A DNA stretch of 64,000 nucleotides from Symsagittifera roscoffensis (taxonomy: Eukaryota; Xenacoelomorpha; Acoela; Convolutidae): positions 42,199,988 through 42,263,987 of the forward strand of contig NC_087070.1 in the NCBI RefSeq assembly GCF_963678635.1, in the 5' to 3' direction. The notes beneath the pieces were generated by a model. The model was given only the letters and a program-made list of their open reading frames with translations, searched no databases and had not been told where the DNA came from. Below are positions 1 through 12,363 of this stretch, piece after piece (position 1 is the first letter of the stretch; every line of letters begins with the position of its first letter). Both the position numbers and the translations under genes were made by a program.

Positions 1-3000
1 TGCAAAAAGAAAAAAATACCTTCAACAACACGCAAAGTTCATTACAAAAGGATAATTTCTCATCAAATAGGACATTAATTGGATCAATACTATTCGTCAA
101 CTCGGGTTGAAAATTTTCTTCGCGGGGTTTATTCGCTGCTTGTGAGTTATAATAATGCATACATAATTGCCCACATAACTTTACCGAAAAGTGATCACAG
201 GTGAAACAATTTCTTATTTGTGAGCTCAGGCATTCGTTTCGTTCAGACTGCGATAAAACTTTTTTTCTTAAATTGCTACTTGAAAACTGCTTTGAGGAAA
301 AAAACCAGCTCGAGCAGAATTGTTCTGCCAGTTTCTTTAGACACCGTAGTCCTAAATTCGTACTAAAATTGTGTAACAGGCAACTTTTTGGATTTTTAAA
401 AATATTTTTTCACACAAATTGCGACTGAAAATTTTTTAGAAAGATAGTTCACGCATCCGCATTTGATGTTGGTTTATAGTAACTGATATTGTGTAAAAAC
501 AAGAAAAAAAATCAAACACAAATATAAAAAGTCCTTTCCGTTTCGTGGTTGGAACTACAAAAACGAAAAACAGTTAGACAAAAACAGTTAGACAAAAACT
601 TAAAAACGCAGCAATTTGACAAAATGAAAAATTTAATTTTTTAGTAAAAAATCGAATACTTCCTCATACTATCGAAACTTCTAATACCTAATACAAAAAA
701 TCTTGGCCTTTTGGATTGATTATTGACAAAGAAGAGCACAAACTCGAAATTGTTGTACACCTAATCTTTGTTGAGTTTTTATCATGAATTTTGTTTCTGG
801 AATTTTTTTTCAGATTGTGATCAGTTTCTTCAATGTGCAGGCTCTTTTTTGTGTTCCGACCATGAAGTAGAAAGAACCGTTATTTTGAGAATAGTTTTTT
901 AAAGATTTTTTCCGCGCATAATCAAGTACGACTATTAGATGTCACATGGATTCAACTGATAAGCTTAAAGGAATTCGAGCAAACGCAAAAAAGACCACTA
1001 ATTTTAACAATTATTCTTAAAACATAATCAAAACATTGAAAGGTTTTGAACCCACTTTTAGGAAAATGGACGAAAAGACAAACTTTTTTACTGAAAACTA
1101 TGAAAATTGAAATTAGCTTTCAAAACTAAAAATCGTTCAAACTTCTTGCGCAGCTTGCAATTCCATTAGTACTTGAACGGAATATGAACCTAAACTTAAA
1201 TCAAAATTAAGAAAAAAATAGGCATAAACAACTTTTAGAAAAAAATTACCCGACTCTTAAAAAAATTTCGAATAAATTAAAACTTAAATGAAATCAAAAT
1301 CGAAAAACTAAATTTTCGCGCGATCTTTTTCAAGTTTTTTAAAACAACTGTTAGTTTTTTTGATTGACACTAGAATTTACATATTTGTTCTATTTTTTGC
1401 ACCATTTGCACTTTTGTTTTCATGGATACCGCTACTTGTCTTCCTTTTGGCTGATACATTCGAAGTCAACTTGATTAAAAGTTCAGAATAAAACAGTAAC
1501 AATTAAACGTGAGCGTGATTTTTCCCTGATAGAAATTTTTTCATGGAAAAATTTTTTCCGAAAGAGTTCGAAACGTTTATAAACAAAAATTCATTTTTTA
1601 GGTCTAAAATTTTTTTTTTCACTCCTGGAAAAAAAACGGATTGAAACTCTGGCTTAGAGTTCAGAGTCATCATTCTTGATGCTGATTTACTTTGATTTGG
1701 TTTGTATTGCTTGTACTATCTAGTTTTCAGACCGTCCTCCCCACTCACACTCATAAACATAGCAAACAGACCAATGGAAAATAGTCAAAGAACGCAATTA
1801 AGTTTAAAATAAATGCCGACTTCTTTTTCGACAAAATCCCAGTTTTTCAATTTCAAAGAAAAATGAATGACCTCAAAGCTCTTTGAATAACTAGAACAAT
1901 TTATGACTGGCAATTTTTTGACAAAATTGAACCAATTTGAGGAAACTAGTTCAAAAGGTAAGTGTTTTCTTTTACTGGAAAGTCTGAAACCTAAATTCCA
2001 TTTTGAAAATTAGAAGTCAACCACGTTTTTTGTGACCTTTACATTTTCGCACTTTTATAGTGGAGCTTTTTTTCCTTTTAAAAAAAAATGAAGTGAGCTT
2101 AAGAAAAATCAAAGGCCAAACCGCGAAAAAGTAAATTTGAGCTTAAAAAAACCTTAGGATTTTTTCTGAAAAAAAAAACGAAAAACGCGATATAGGAGTG
2201 TGAATTATGCTCATCGACTTTTAAAAGAATGAAACATAACTGAACAAAAAACATAAATTAAAACTATATAAATCAAAAAAATACGTTAGATTAAAGTACA
2301 TTGATGCCTCCCTCAAGCTTACATTCAAGAACTTATTCATCAAGGGACTGAAAACTTATGATAATTGTAAGTGTTTTTACACTGGGTATAGATAAAATAA
2401 TGAACGGAAATGCAGATGTGGTGCTTTCAATGAACTAAATGTTCTGACCATTTGAAAAACGTAGAGGCACTTTATATTCGGGTGTGTTTTAATTTTTTTA
2501 TTTTTTTATTTTTGTTTTCCAGGAAAAAATTGGTGCCACCAAAAACTATCGAGAAAACCTTTAGGCTGAGCAGGCTTACAAAAGCTTATTTATGCTTAAT
2601 GTAAGCTGTGAAAATTAACTTTATTCAAATAAATTTAGTGTTTGGAGTTTTTTAGCGCTAATTTGGGAATCAAAAACTTCAAAATTCAAAAATCTTTTGC
2701 ACGGTTTTCCAAACTTTTTTTTCGACTTTCTAGTCAGTTTTCTACAAAAATTGTTTTGCTATATTACTATAAAAGTCAAATATGCCTAATTTCTATTTTT
2801 TCGTTCAGATTTTTTATCACACCATGCAGAAAAAACGACACTAATTTGAGTTTTTCTACGACTATTGCTGAAACATTCTCTGCTGCTTTACTTGCACAGT
2901 AATCGGCTATGTTTTTTCGTTTTGATTTCTCCTTTTTTGATTAATTTTTGCCGAAATTTAACTTTTTATTCCAGCTATCTTGTTGTCTTTGTCAGATTTT

Positions 3001-3334
3001 GAAAATCAAAAAATCGTATAATTGTTCAGAAAAAAATAGTGAAAAATCTGTTAAAAACTACATTACCTAAGCATCTATGACATTTGGCCCAAAAAAATAT
3101 ATTTGACAAATGAAGAAAAAAACTGGAAAACTCTTCACAAATGAAGAAAAAACTCTTGACAAATGAAGAAAAAACTGGAAAAAACTGGAAAATTTTTTAT
3201 ATAAGACAAGTTAACTACTTTAACTAATTGGTCGTCGAGGTGTTCGATTTACGTTTAGCCATTTTTGTTCGAGTCGCTCAAACGATAGTCGAGTAACCGC
3301 AACAAGGGCCTGATCCAATCAGAGAAGTTTACCG
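1..3334. other. AT-rich intergenic or intronic DNA, no supported gene
   Basis: Long A and T runs; open frames here are short and AT-driven. A dispersed repeat piece lies near 125-240 (shared wording with 60340-60400: a gatcacaggt core followed by agctcagg). A second repeat (about 2470-2930) resembles DNAJC27 intron 1. A short tandem array of acaaatgaagaaaaaactgg units lies at about 3109-3195. Part may be intron of the gene whose exon is at 3335-3588. Confidence 0.5.
3109..3195. repeat. Short tandem repeat (acaaatgaagaaaaaactgg-like units)
   Basis: Three to four imperfect copies of a unit of about 20-30 bases containing 'acaaatgaagaaaaaa' and 'ctggaaaa' follow each other. Confidence 0.7.
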
Positions 3335-3588
3335 CTTTTGTTTTGAGTGGCTTCAACTAATGCTAGTTTGTTGCGCAGTGCCATCTGGTCCAGGGGTGGG
3401 GGTCGCGAGAGGGATTGTTGTTGTTGTTGTTGTTGTTTATGCTGTTGGTTTTGAAAGTGGGTTTGGAAATGGTTCCGACTCAGTTCCCAGTTACTGACTG
3501 GCTCTGTCATGGCACTGCTGCTGTATGGACTGTTGCCACTATTTTGCTCTGCTATGCAGCCCACTTTCTTACCCTTTCCATTCATCAT
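3335..3588 (-). CDS. Probable first coding exon of an unrecognised Gln-rich protein
   Basis: On the minus strand an open frame begins with ATG ATG at 3588. It encodes about 85 residues of non-AT-driven, low-bias protein: a lysine/glycine start, a Ser-rich stretch, a run of seven Gln encoded by a CAA array (plus-strand ttg repeat at 3417-3437), then a charged segment with PPPLDQMALRNKL. The frame reaches a good splice donor (G|GTAAAC) at about 3334 just before it would stop, and a TTTATAG acceptor-like site lies 13 bases upstream of the ATG. That fits an internal or first exon. No partner exons could be placed. No family recognised. Confidence 0.4.
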
Positions 3589-4392
3589 TTCTGTTGTTTC
3601 CTATAAATTAGTTGAGATATGTTATTGCAACATAATAAAATAATCAACAAACGATATCAAAGATCTCAACAAGACAACGATATCAACAAGACAGCTCATA
3701 AAAGGATGAAACCTTGAATGGTCTACTGTATTCTAAACTCAATCAAAAGCTTTTCGAAAAAAAATAGACAACTTGGTTTTTTTTTTTGAATACTTATTTC
3801 CTGTGTTTACTCACATACCAGGCTGTGTAGAAACAAAATAAAACTAAGTGATCTTATTGCTTCTTAGGCTTTACTAGGACGCTACTTGTCTCGATTTGAA
3901 TTATAGTCATCAAAGTAGTCCTAAGATCAAATCCCTATAACTTTGCGAAATTTTTTGATTTGGGTATCAATATCTTTCAGAATGTATTAGAAACTCCATC
4001 AAAAATGGCTGCTTACAAAATCAAGAAAAACTCCCCGAATATAAGTCTACTATCATTTTCTTGAAAAATCAAAACAAATTTTCTTCGAATCCAACTAATT
4101 GCAATTTTAAACTTAATGGTTAATTTTCTTACCAGAACGCATTTGTTGACGTCCTTTGATTTGGCTGTACATGAAGAATTTGTTAGTAAAGTTTTTTCCG
4201 GTGCGACGCTTTTTTAGACGAAAAGTTGGCCATTTATAGGAAAAGACAATTTAGCCGATTAACTTTTCAGCAGACCAAAGTAATATGACGTGACTGACGT
4301 ATATCTGGTGAAAATATTTTGAAGAAAACGCCTAACTTAGGGCTGAGTTACCCAATTTGGATAATTGAAAAAAAAAACAGCAAAACTTTTTT
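3589..4392. other. AT-rich DNA, no feature seen
   Basis: No open frame of coding character and no recognisable repeat; possibly intron or upstream region of the Gln-rich exon on the minus strand. Confidence 0.5.
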
Positions 4393-4724
4393 TGAGTTTA
4401 AGTTTGGGTGGATTTCTCATAGAGTAATTTTGTATAAGGTATACCATCTGTTCCTCACGCTATCTTATTTTCGGCCGGATAGATTCGTGTAACTTCTTAG
4501 TCTAATATCGATCCTAATCTTACTCTTATATTTCCTAGTCTCAATAGATACTGTTTGCTAAGTTAAATTTATTCTTCTCTGGCTGCAACTATAGAACGTT
4601 TGAGCCGTACAATTTTTTGTAAGCTTTAGTCATGAATCATGATTGGTTAATTCTAAGTGTTTTACGTTGATAGTTATCAAGAATATAGTTGAATATATTA
4701 AATACTTGTTTTGATTTGGTTCCA
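4393..4724 (-). mobile_element. Diverged solo LTR of the giant-retroelement family
   Basis: The stretch starts with TGAGTT and ends with GGTTCCA, like the two 410-bp LTRs at 12364 and 30871. It shares long blocks with them, for example ctcatagagtaattt, the block with cacgctatcttattttcgg and gatagattcgtg, and catgattggttaat. It is about 80 bases shorter and has many substitutions. TTTT flanks both ends, compatible with a 4-bp target duplication, though the site is T-rich. No internal region is present, so this is a solo LTR left by recombination. Confidence 0.75.
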
Positions 4725-6300
4725 TTTTGTTTTATCTTTCGAACAAAACAAAAAACATATGTTTCGGGTTTTTTTTATTTAAGCGTTTTTTTTTACTTTT
4801 GAGATCGGCGTTTTTACCAAAGAAAAAAGTAGACACCCTTTGAAAGTTATTGTTTTCTGAAGCTTAAAAGAAAAAACTAAGCTGTGATCCTTTTTTTCCG
4901 ACTTTTTTATTCTGTCAGTTTTTACCGATCAAAAAAAATAGCTATCAACAAATAATTTTATACCCTTTGAAAATATCGTTTCCTTAGTTCAAAAAATCAA
5001 TAAGATATTTTACCTCCGATAATTTTTTGTTAAGTTCTGGGGGGTTTGAAAATTGCCAAATTGGCCATGTTCTGCACTGGTTTATGAGCGCTTTGACGAG
5101 TTTATTCATAATGCTGAGAGCGTAACGCGAATTACTTATGCGTGTCGAATTATCCCGCACATCAAAATTGTTCCAAATTGATTTGAGGCTAACTAATTGG
5201 TCGTATTAATTTTGTGCTCTTTGATTCTGTCCATAATGTATAAATTTTCAAAAATTGCTTTTCCCAAAAAATATTCGATATGATTTACGGGACAGTTGGA
5301 ACAGTCCGGGTAAAACTATAGGGCTTTCAATTTTGCTAACTTGACCAACTTGGGATAATTAACGCGCAACATATTGCGTTCTTATAGCATTTCTAAACGG
5401 CGTATTAAATTGTTCCAAATTTTTTGAAGCATGTGGTTTGGTCTTAATAATAGTATAGCACACAGTAAACCGGCTCTTTTCTACCTCACATTGAGTGTGG
5501 GGTATAAATTGGAGAAACAAAAATTTTTTATCAGTTTTCTATTTAAAAATTTTTTTTTACTTCAAGTGCAGTTAAAACATTCCAAACTTCGACCTCAAAA
5601 ATAAGCAGTCATTTTTTCTTTAACAAGGCTTTGTACGCGAGGGAAAATAATCATGTTCTTGTGCGCAGCAACGGTCGTGCCGAGATCAAAAGCTGCTGAA
5701 TGACGCGAAGTTAGGGTTTGCTAAACGCCAATGCCGCGTATGACGTTAGCATTCTAGTTTGCTATATGTTTGAAATCAGCTAGAAGATCAAACTACCGAG
5801 AAGCATTTCATGTGAAATGCAGATCTGCTACAAAGCACAGCTCTTTGCTCGATTTTTTTTATAGCTTCGAAGTGCCTAATTGCGTGTTATTGCCAGATTT
5901 TTGTTCTGACTTTCGATGAAAGTGTAGAATTTTTGTACCTGGGCGGTTTTTTTGACCGATTTTACAAAATTTCACAGCGTTTCGGCAAAAAATGAAATGC
6001 CAAGCGAGTATGCTTGCACTAGACTAAAATGCTGATAAAATTGCTAGTCAAAAAGTATTTTGATAAATTCAATAAGCAAAATATTTACGCTTGGTACATT
6101 ATCTGCACTCATAGTCGTTCCGAAATGAATTGAGGCACACTAATTGATCTTAATAATTGCATACACGACTTAAATTTCAACACTTTGAGATCCAAAAGTT
6201 TTCATAGACCACAAGTTTCACGAATCAGAAACTGTTCGAGACCAATTGAAGTGCAGTGCGAACACTCAGTGCATTGCCTTGATACGGGCAGTCTTATTTT
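4725..6300. other. AT-rich DNA with degenerate dispersed repeat units
   Basis: No gene seen. A motif of the form 'ttgttccaaat...ttgaggc.aactaattggtcgtattaat' recurs with decay at about 5168-5215, 5408-5455 and 6116-6170, so the region holds several old copies of one repeat. Confidence 0.45.
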
Positions 6301-6500
6301 NNNNNNNNNNNNNNNNNNNNNNNNNNNNNNNNNNNNNNNNNNNNNNNNNNNNNNNNNNNNNNNNNNNNNNNNNNNNNNNNNNNNNNNNNNNNNNNNNNNN
6401 NNNNNNNNNNNNNNNNNNNNNNNNNNNNNNNNNNNNNNNNNNNNNNNNNNNNNNNNNNNNNNNNNNNNNNNNNNNNNNNNNNNNNNNNNNNNNNNNNNNN
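6301..6500. other. Assembly gap (200 N)
   Basis: Exactly 200 unknown bases, the usual size of a scaffolding placeholder; real length unknown. Open frames drawn across it are meaningless. Confidence 0.98.
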
Positions 6501-8795
6501 GTTTCTGGTGCGTCGAGTCCACAAGTACCGGAAGCGAGCACCCTAAACTGTATTCTGTTAGTGAAAAACAGGTATAGGACACTCTCCAAGTGAACATAGC
6601 ACATACACAAGACCGTTACGAACTGGGGAGGGTGGAAGGGCAAGGTTGTTTTGTCCAACAAATACATTTCGGCTAAAACACAACTTCTAAGCCTTCAATA
6701 ACCATTGGATAAAGACCCACTTCTCTCAGAGATGAACAATATGAATCTAGAAACCTACATGGAGAAAAATTATAATAAAAAACTGTTTTCAGCGACCACC
6801 ATCAGAACGATTATAGTACTTTCCCATCAAACCGTCTAAAGGGCACGTAAACCGCTAAAAGTTCGAAGAGTGTCCATAGCAGTATCAAAATTTGAAGGAA
6901 ACTCACTTAAAAACAGTCTGCTAAACAGGACCTATTTTTATCAACAATTTGGTGGGTTGGCACCCGCGGCTTTGCAAACACATTATCGCAATACAGCATC
7001 AGACATGGAAAACAAATTCATGCAGATTGCTAGCATGGAGAAGAATCAAACTGTATTTCGTTTTTCCATGACCAACAACGAACAACATAAAAGATTATCA
7101 ATTTACAAGGTTGATATTTGGAGCAAGGTGCTCGCCATCAGTAACCATTTTCATTTCATAGCAAACAGCTAATATTTTTGCACCGACTCTAAGCTATATC
7201 TATTTTGTTCACTCGTTTGGGAATAAAAAAACTGCAATTAAGTAATTAAAGAGCCGTAAACCTACACCCTTCAAACAGTAGATTCAACCTGAATGTTTTC
7301 GTTTCGAATCAATTAACTGTCATAACTGTTCAGGTTAACCAGTGTGACACAGATGAATAAAACCATCGTTACCTGAGCCGCTTAGTTTAAAATTCATTGA
7401 GCTGCAGTACTCATTCAACCCGCAAATACAAGCCTTTTATGATATGGTACAAACCAAAGATCCAGACCTCCAATCAAAAGTGCACAACATGAACAAATGT
7501 TGTTCATGTTTTCCACGACTATCACGTACGAGACAATTTCCTGTATATGGATGACAGTTTGGTAATTCCAAACACGCTCCACAAAGCAATCAACAATAGA
7601 CTGCACTACTACCACCACGGCAATACGAATATGTTCACAGCGGTGACAGACATTTGATTTTCTTATATACATAGAACCATAGCCTCAATTGCGAAGAATT
7701 GCGAGAAATGCATGTTGGCATGTAAGAATCTTGAATCTATGTATACCAAGAGAGACTTAGTGAAAATATCAGAACCAAGGTAGATTAATGAAGCAATCCA
7801 AACAGGTTTTTGGAGCCTACTTTTGATCTAATCGAACCTGAAACGTATTCGATAACATATTCTGAATCGTCTTTCGCGATAGTCATTGCCAATGGTGTGC
7901 GTAATTAACTGTTCACACAAGAGCCTTGAGTTCCTAAAATCGTATATAAAAAATTACAGGTGCCAAAAAAAATTCATGTAGATTAGGGAATAATTTTTAT
8001 GTCAAAAGAGGTTAAATCAAAAGGGTAACAGTGAGGATTATACCATCGCCAGTGAAGAATCACCGAGCGACGAAATGCGTCGAGCGAACGATTGGCAGTC
8101 TGAAGAACTCAGCTTAAACATAATCCCGTGAAGATGATTGAAAAGACCATCGGAGCCTCACGATCCACAAATAAGGCAACGTTGAAAATCACGTCTTTTG
8201 AAGCCACCATGGCCGAGAGGCAAACCCTAGGCAACTTAAACTGGTCCAACGAACTAAAATCTAAATCTGCATGTTTAGATGAACGAGATCAGGATACGAA
8301 AAACCCAGCAGACACAAATTGGGATATCAGATTAGACTCGGAACATTGAGGCCAATTGCGCAGTCACACAACACAGTGACCGACCGTCAGGCAACAAACC
8401 AGAGCGACGAACCTTCGGAACAAGTAACGGCATGGCCTAGCACAGCAGGGGGATGAGCGGACGTAGTGTTTTAAAGCACGGGCGAGCAAAACCTAAACAG
8501 GTACAAATAACATGATAACAAAGAAATCGCGGAAAGGGCACATACGGTAAAGATGGTAGCATTCTTAGGAAGTCGTGGATTGCGATCAGGAAAGCAACGA
8601 CGCCGAAGAAAGGAGACCAGAAAAACCTCCCTAAGCCACCAACGCCGCAGGAACTGCGGAGATAGCTGGCTGCCAAAGGCACGATTTCAGGTCTCAACAA
8701 GTGAAATGAACGAAGATTAGAATCGGACAATGACTCTAATAGCGACGGCGACGTCAACCGGACAGTAACATTAAATAGCAAAGCGGGGAGAGTGC
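6501..8795. other. Less AT-rich region, possible decayed retroelement
   Basis: Base composition is more balanced than the flanks and homopolymer runs are few. At 7534-7655 on the plus strand a frame reads NFLYMDDSLVIPNTLHKAI, which contains YMDD, the reverse-transcriptase active-site form. The frame is stopped upstream and soon after. A further short open frame (8128-8349, 73 codons) and one at 6870-7172 (100 codons) have no family I recognise. Best read as an old, broken retrotransposon. Confidence is low because only the one motif supports it. Confidence 0.3.
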
Positions 8796-9029
8796 TAACG
8801 ATTTTTTAGTGCACATTTTTTTGGTCAAAACTGTCCATAAAAAGCCTAAAAACGCCCTTTTTTGCCTATTTTTTTAAAAATCGCCTCTGGCCAAAAAACC
8901 TGGTCTTTTTAGTGATTTTGGAGAGCTCGGAAAATGAATTTGTTCGACCTAAATAAATCATAAGGTCGACAAGTTTTCAAAAATCCGCCGCCTCCCTCCC
9001 CCTTCGGGAAAATTCTAAATCCGCCGCTG
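8796..9029 (-). mobile_element. Truncated copy of the CAGGGGCGGAT hAT-type MITE
   Basis: Relative to the complete copies at 10740 and 33001 this is reversed and covers only one end. It shares the gagctcggaaaat and ttcgacctaaa blocks and closes with ctaaatccgccgctg, a mutated terminal repeat. Confidence 0.65.
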
Positions 9030-9362
9030 TACCACTGCACATTTATTTGTTTCTATGTTGGCATAAATGACCCAGAAAAACCAAAGCCCTGAATATTTGG
9101 TTCAATCATATAGACGTTGATTTTCTGTGGAAGAAAATGAGTAAGCACGCAGTAATGCCACCTGCCTGCGTAAAATTGAATGATAGTTTAAACATATGCA
9201 AAAAGCGTTGCATTTTTTTAAACCAAAATGAAAATGCTTTAGCTGTCTTGTATGGTATTATTGGTGAAAAAAATAGTCGCGTTTGCTGCTTTCATGTCAA
9301 TTTTAAAGTACGCACCAAATTTAATTCATTTAAAATCTATCAAAATCGTTCAAGAAAAAAAG

Positions 9363-11883
9363 ATGAGCACTGTAATTTCAAATTTGAGTCCACAACATCA
9401 GTTTTTCAAATTATGTGAAGAATCGACCTCAAAACAACTGCAGGAAAATGTAAAGAAACTCAAAGAGAAAAAGGTAAAATATGATCGGAAACTCAATCCC
9501 AAGCTCTGAAAAGAATACCAAATTTTCTCGCTCCTGCGAAATTTTTTTAAATAACTGTTGATCACAGGACAACTATTTGAACCAAAAATGTGTCGGGTAA
9601 AAATTTGAAATAATCGTCAATCGGTGGCCTCGAACTCAATCAATAACAAAAGTCCCAATTGCTGAGTATATAGCTTGGAACCTCTTAACAACAGAACAAA
9701 AAAATATTGGTGATCACTGTGTTAAATTCAAAATTTTAACACTCTGAATTTTCAGGTTGACTTCTCTTCATTTTCGTTTTCAGGTTGATTTCTTTTCATT
9801 TTCGTTATCAGGTCGACTTCAACGGGGGAACAGATGGTAGCTACAAGACCCTGGAAGGTCACTATCCAGAGGGGTGGACTGGACTTCACCTCGCGTGTTA
9901 TAATGGGAGACTGGACATTGTGAAATACCTGGTGGAGGTTCTGAAGGTAGACGTGAACAGGAAAGCATCCATCAATCAGTTTTAGATATTATGCTCTTTT
10001 AAACGAAGATTTTTCACTTTTTTAAACTAAGCCAAACCATACTTTTTAACTTACAATTTAAATAAGTTTCCAACAAGAATCCCTCCAAAAATTGTCAAAA
10101 AACTTCCATAATCGTAGTCTTGCATTCATATGACACCAATATATTATCAAATGGTCAAATAATATATTATCAAATGGTTCATCAAAAACATCAGCATACA
10201 AAAAGTGCATTTTATTAATTTGATCTGGTATCAATGATAAATTAGAAAAGCAGCGAAAAAAGTTATGAAAAAGTTAGGAAAAAAACTTAAGAAGTTGGAA
10301 AAAAAACTCTAAAAAGCAGCGCAAATGCAAATAAAAATGAATAAAAAAATCTTAGTGCGAAGTTGGAAAATAACTTTGTATACTAAGACAAGACTAATGA
10401 TGATTTAAAACGGACAGTATGAATTTTGATGGATTCGTGTTCCTCTCAATAGCTCCAATGTCAACGGAGTCTCCCCTCTACACAAAGCGGCCTGCGGGGG
10501 GAGCAGAACAGTCGTGAAAAGCAAACCAGGAGCAACTGGTCAGTAGATAAACTCCACTCACAAAATCCGGAAAACAGGAAAAAAACTCATATCTGAAGTA
10601 ATTTTAATACACATTTGAATCCCGGGACGAATCTAGGGTTGCACGAAGGGAAAGGGGTTTTCAGAAAAGTTTCAATATTGCCGATCATGATTTAGGTCGG
10701 CTAAAAAGATTTTATGAATTGTCTTGAAAAGCCTAAAATCAGGGGCGGATCTAGGATTTTCTCGAGGGGGGGTGGATTTTCAAAAAATTTTCCAAAATAT
10801 TGACGACATTTTTTTTTTAGGTCGACCAAATTGATTTTTCGAGCTCTCCCAAAGCACTGTTTTGTCCCCATTTTGGCAAAATTTTCTGCGCCGTAGTCAA
10901 ATTTTTGGCAAAAAACAGTCAAAAAAGCCGTTTTTGGGCACTTTTTGAAAAATTTTGACAAAAAAATCGTGATTTTTTTTGGCGCGCGCTCCCCTTCAAA
11001 GTTACTATATATTGGCGCCATTGGCGCCTTTAGAAAAATTTTAGGGACGGTCGGCCAAAAATGGATTTCTGAAAAAGTATCAAAGGGGGGACCCTTTGGG
11101 TCGGCAGGGGGTCGAATCCCTGAGGGGGAGGCGTCCGCCCCCCCTAAATCCGCCCCTGCCTAAAATACCTATGTTTTACTCAATTTTTTGGTATCGCAGC
11201 TCGCAGGCCAATTTTTCCACACTTGAATTGCAAGCGTTATTTTGGGCATAAAATTGGACAAGCTTGGGTCATCAATAATAAAAGTTGATGGCAAGTTGTT
11301 TGCGGAATCCAACGACAATTGAGAGCGGTATCAGTTTATCATCTCTGAAATTGACAGTCAATTCTTCAAAAAACTAGCTTTTCCTATTAATATGCAGGAG
11401 CAGACATTAAGTTTGTTAGTTTTTATGTTGGGTTTGTGTAGAGTCCAAGGGCAAGACAGCATCCCGCTACGTGTCTATTCTAAACCTTCTTCTCAAATCG
11501 GGGGCTGAAATAGACCACCCTGACAAAGAGGGATCCACCGCTCTAAGGTAACTCAAAAATGAAAAAGAGGGGGTTGGGTAAGGGTTCGGGAGTTTAACGG
11601 CGGGTGGGGTGAGTGGGGTGGGGGGGGGGGTGTTATTAGCTTAGAAAATTGAAATTTTTAATCAGTAATAAGAAACTGGATTAAAGTATAACTCTCAAGT
11701 CTAGTTAAAACCATTTGCAGTGTCAGCCAAATAAAACTTGAGGATTTAATTTGAAACTTTGAAAGGCAAACAAACGCTAAGGGGTGTCAATTTTTTGAAC
11801 GTAATTTGTACTATTTGAGGTGGTAAATGGTACTTCATCCTAAACTGTCGACAATGATAACAGATACAAGCTTTAACCACAAA

Positions 11884-11923
<40 letters not shown>

Positions 11924-12363
11924 CTGATAACCGAAATGTCCTTTTTTCAGATGGAGCGCAATTATGGGCTTCGCAGAGGGCGCTGCTGTGTTGCTGGAAC
12001 AAGGGGCGGACCCCATGAAAGCAAACAAGCCAAAATACAAACAGACTAGTCTGCACGCAGCCGCTCGGTAAGGATCCAATTATGACGAAAAAACCGCGCA
12101 GCTTCTTAGTCGACATGGGTGGTTATTTTACAACATAATTTCTTAAAACATTTACCTCATAGATGCGTACGTACATTTAGCCAAAAAGAAGACTCTTACT
12201 CTTTTTCAGAAGTCGGATATTTGATTTTAAAAGACAGGCGATTATATATTATTGGAACTTTGCATGAAATCATTGGAAACCAAAAGCACTCAACTCCATT
12301 TTATTTTCTAGTTCTTTATAATTATTGGAAAAGATTGAATGTTTAGTTACGGCAACAGCGAAG
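9363..12363 (+). CDS. Ankyrin-repeat/TIR-domain protein, 5' part (exons 1-5 and first 5 bases of exon 6)
   Basis: Exons: 9363-9473, 9812-9960, 10453-10538, 11442-11547, 11951-12067, 12359-12363. The ATG at 9363 opens a 37-residue N-terminus. Exons 2-6 encode ankyrin repeats, e.g. GWTGLHLACYNGRLDIVKYL, GVSPLHKAACGG, ILNLLLKSGAEIDHPD, VLLEQGADPMKAN and TSLHAAAR. All exon phases agree across junctions (0, 2, 1, 2, 2). Introns are GT-AG except intron 2, which fits only as GA-AG (CAG|gaaagc at 9961). Exon 6 is cut after CGAAG by the giant retroelement and resumes at 31281. Ankyrin repeats bind protein partners. Together with the TIR domain downstream this suggests a cytoplasmic signalling or immune adaptor; that role is inference. 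An in-frame stop lies a few codons inside the LTR if the original acceptor is used. Confidence 0.8.
9754..9823 (+). repeat. Threefold tandem copy of the exon-2 splice acceptor
   Basis: Three units of about 28 bases, each a T-rich tract ending in CAG followed by GTTGACTTC, GTTGATTTC or GTCGACTTC, stand in tandem. Only the last one opens the ankyrin frame; the first two run into TGA. Confidence 0.75.
10620..10739 (+). mobile_element. Fragment of an older MITE of the same family
   Basis: Begins cccgggacgaatctaggg and continues with ggttttcagaaaa and gatttaggtcgg, matching the left half of the complete copy that follows directly. Its right half is missing or displaced. Confidence 0.5.
10740..11158 (+). 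mobile_element. hAT-type MITE, complete copy 1
   Basis: 419 bp with inverted ends CAGGGGCGGATCTAG / CTAAATCCGCCCCTG. A perfect 8-bp target duplication CCTAAAAT stands at 10732-10739 and 11159-11166. 8-bp duplications and CAG termini are typical of the hAT superfamily. There is no transposase frame, so it is non-autonomous. It lies in intron 3 of the ankyrin-TIR gene. Confidence 0.9.
11887..11920. repeat. (CT)n microsatellite
   Basis: 17 CT dinucleotides in a row, in intron 4 of the ankyrin-TIR gene; short Arg/Glu and Ser/Leu frames over it are artefacts. Confidence 0.95.

Noticed and set aside
2642-2902. 86-codon plus-strand frame
   Set aside because: Phe/Ser-rich translation of T-rich DNA inside a dispersed repeat also found in DNAJC27 intron 1.
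6185-6667. Open frames of about 76-133 codons on both strands
   Set aside because: They are mostly the 200-N gap read as X.
11827-12116. Frames with Ser-Leu or Arg-Glu dipeptide runs
   Set aside because: Translation of the (CT)n microsatellite; the real coding here is ankyrin exon 5 at 11951-12067 in another frame.
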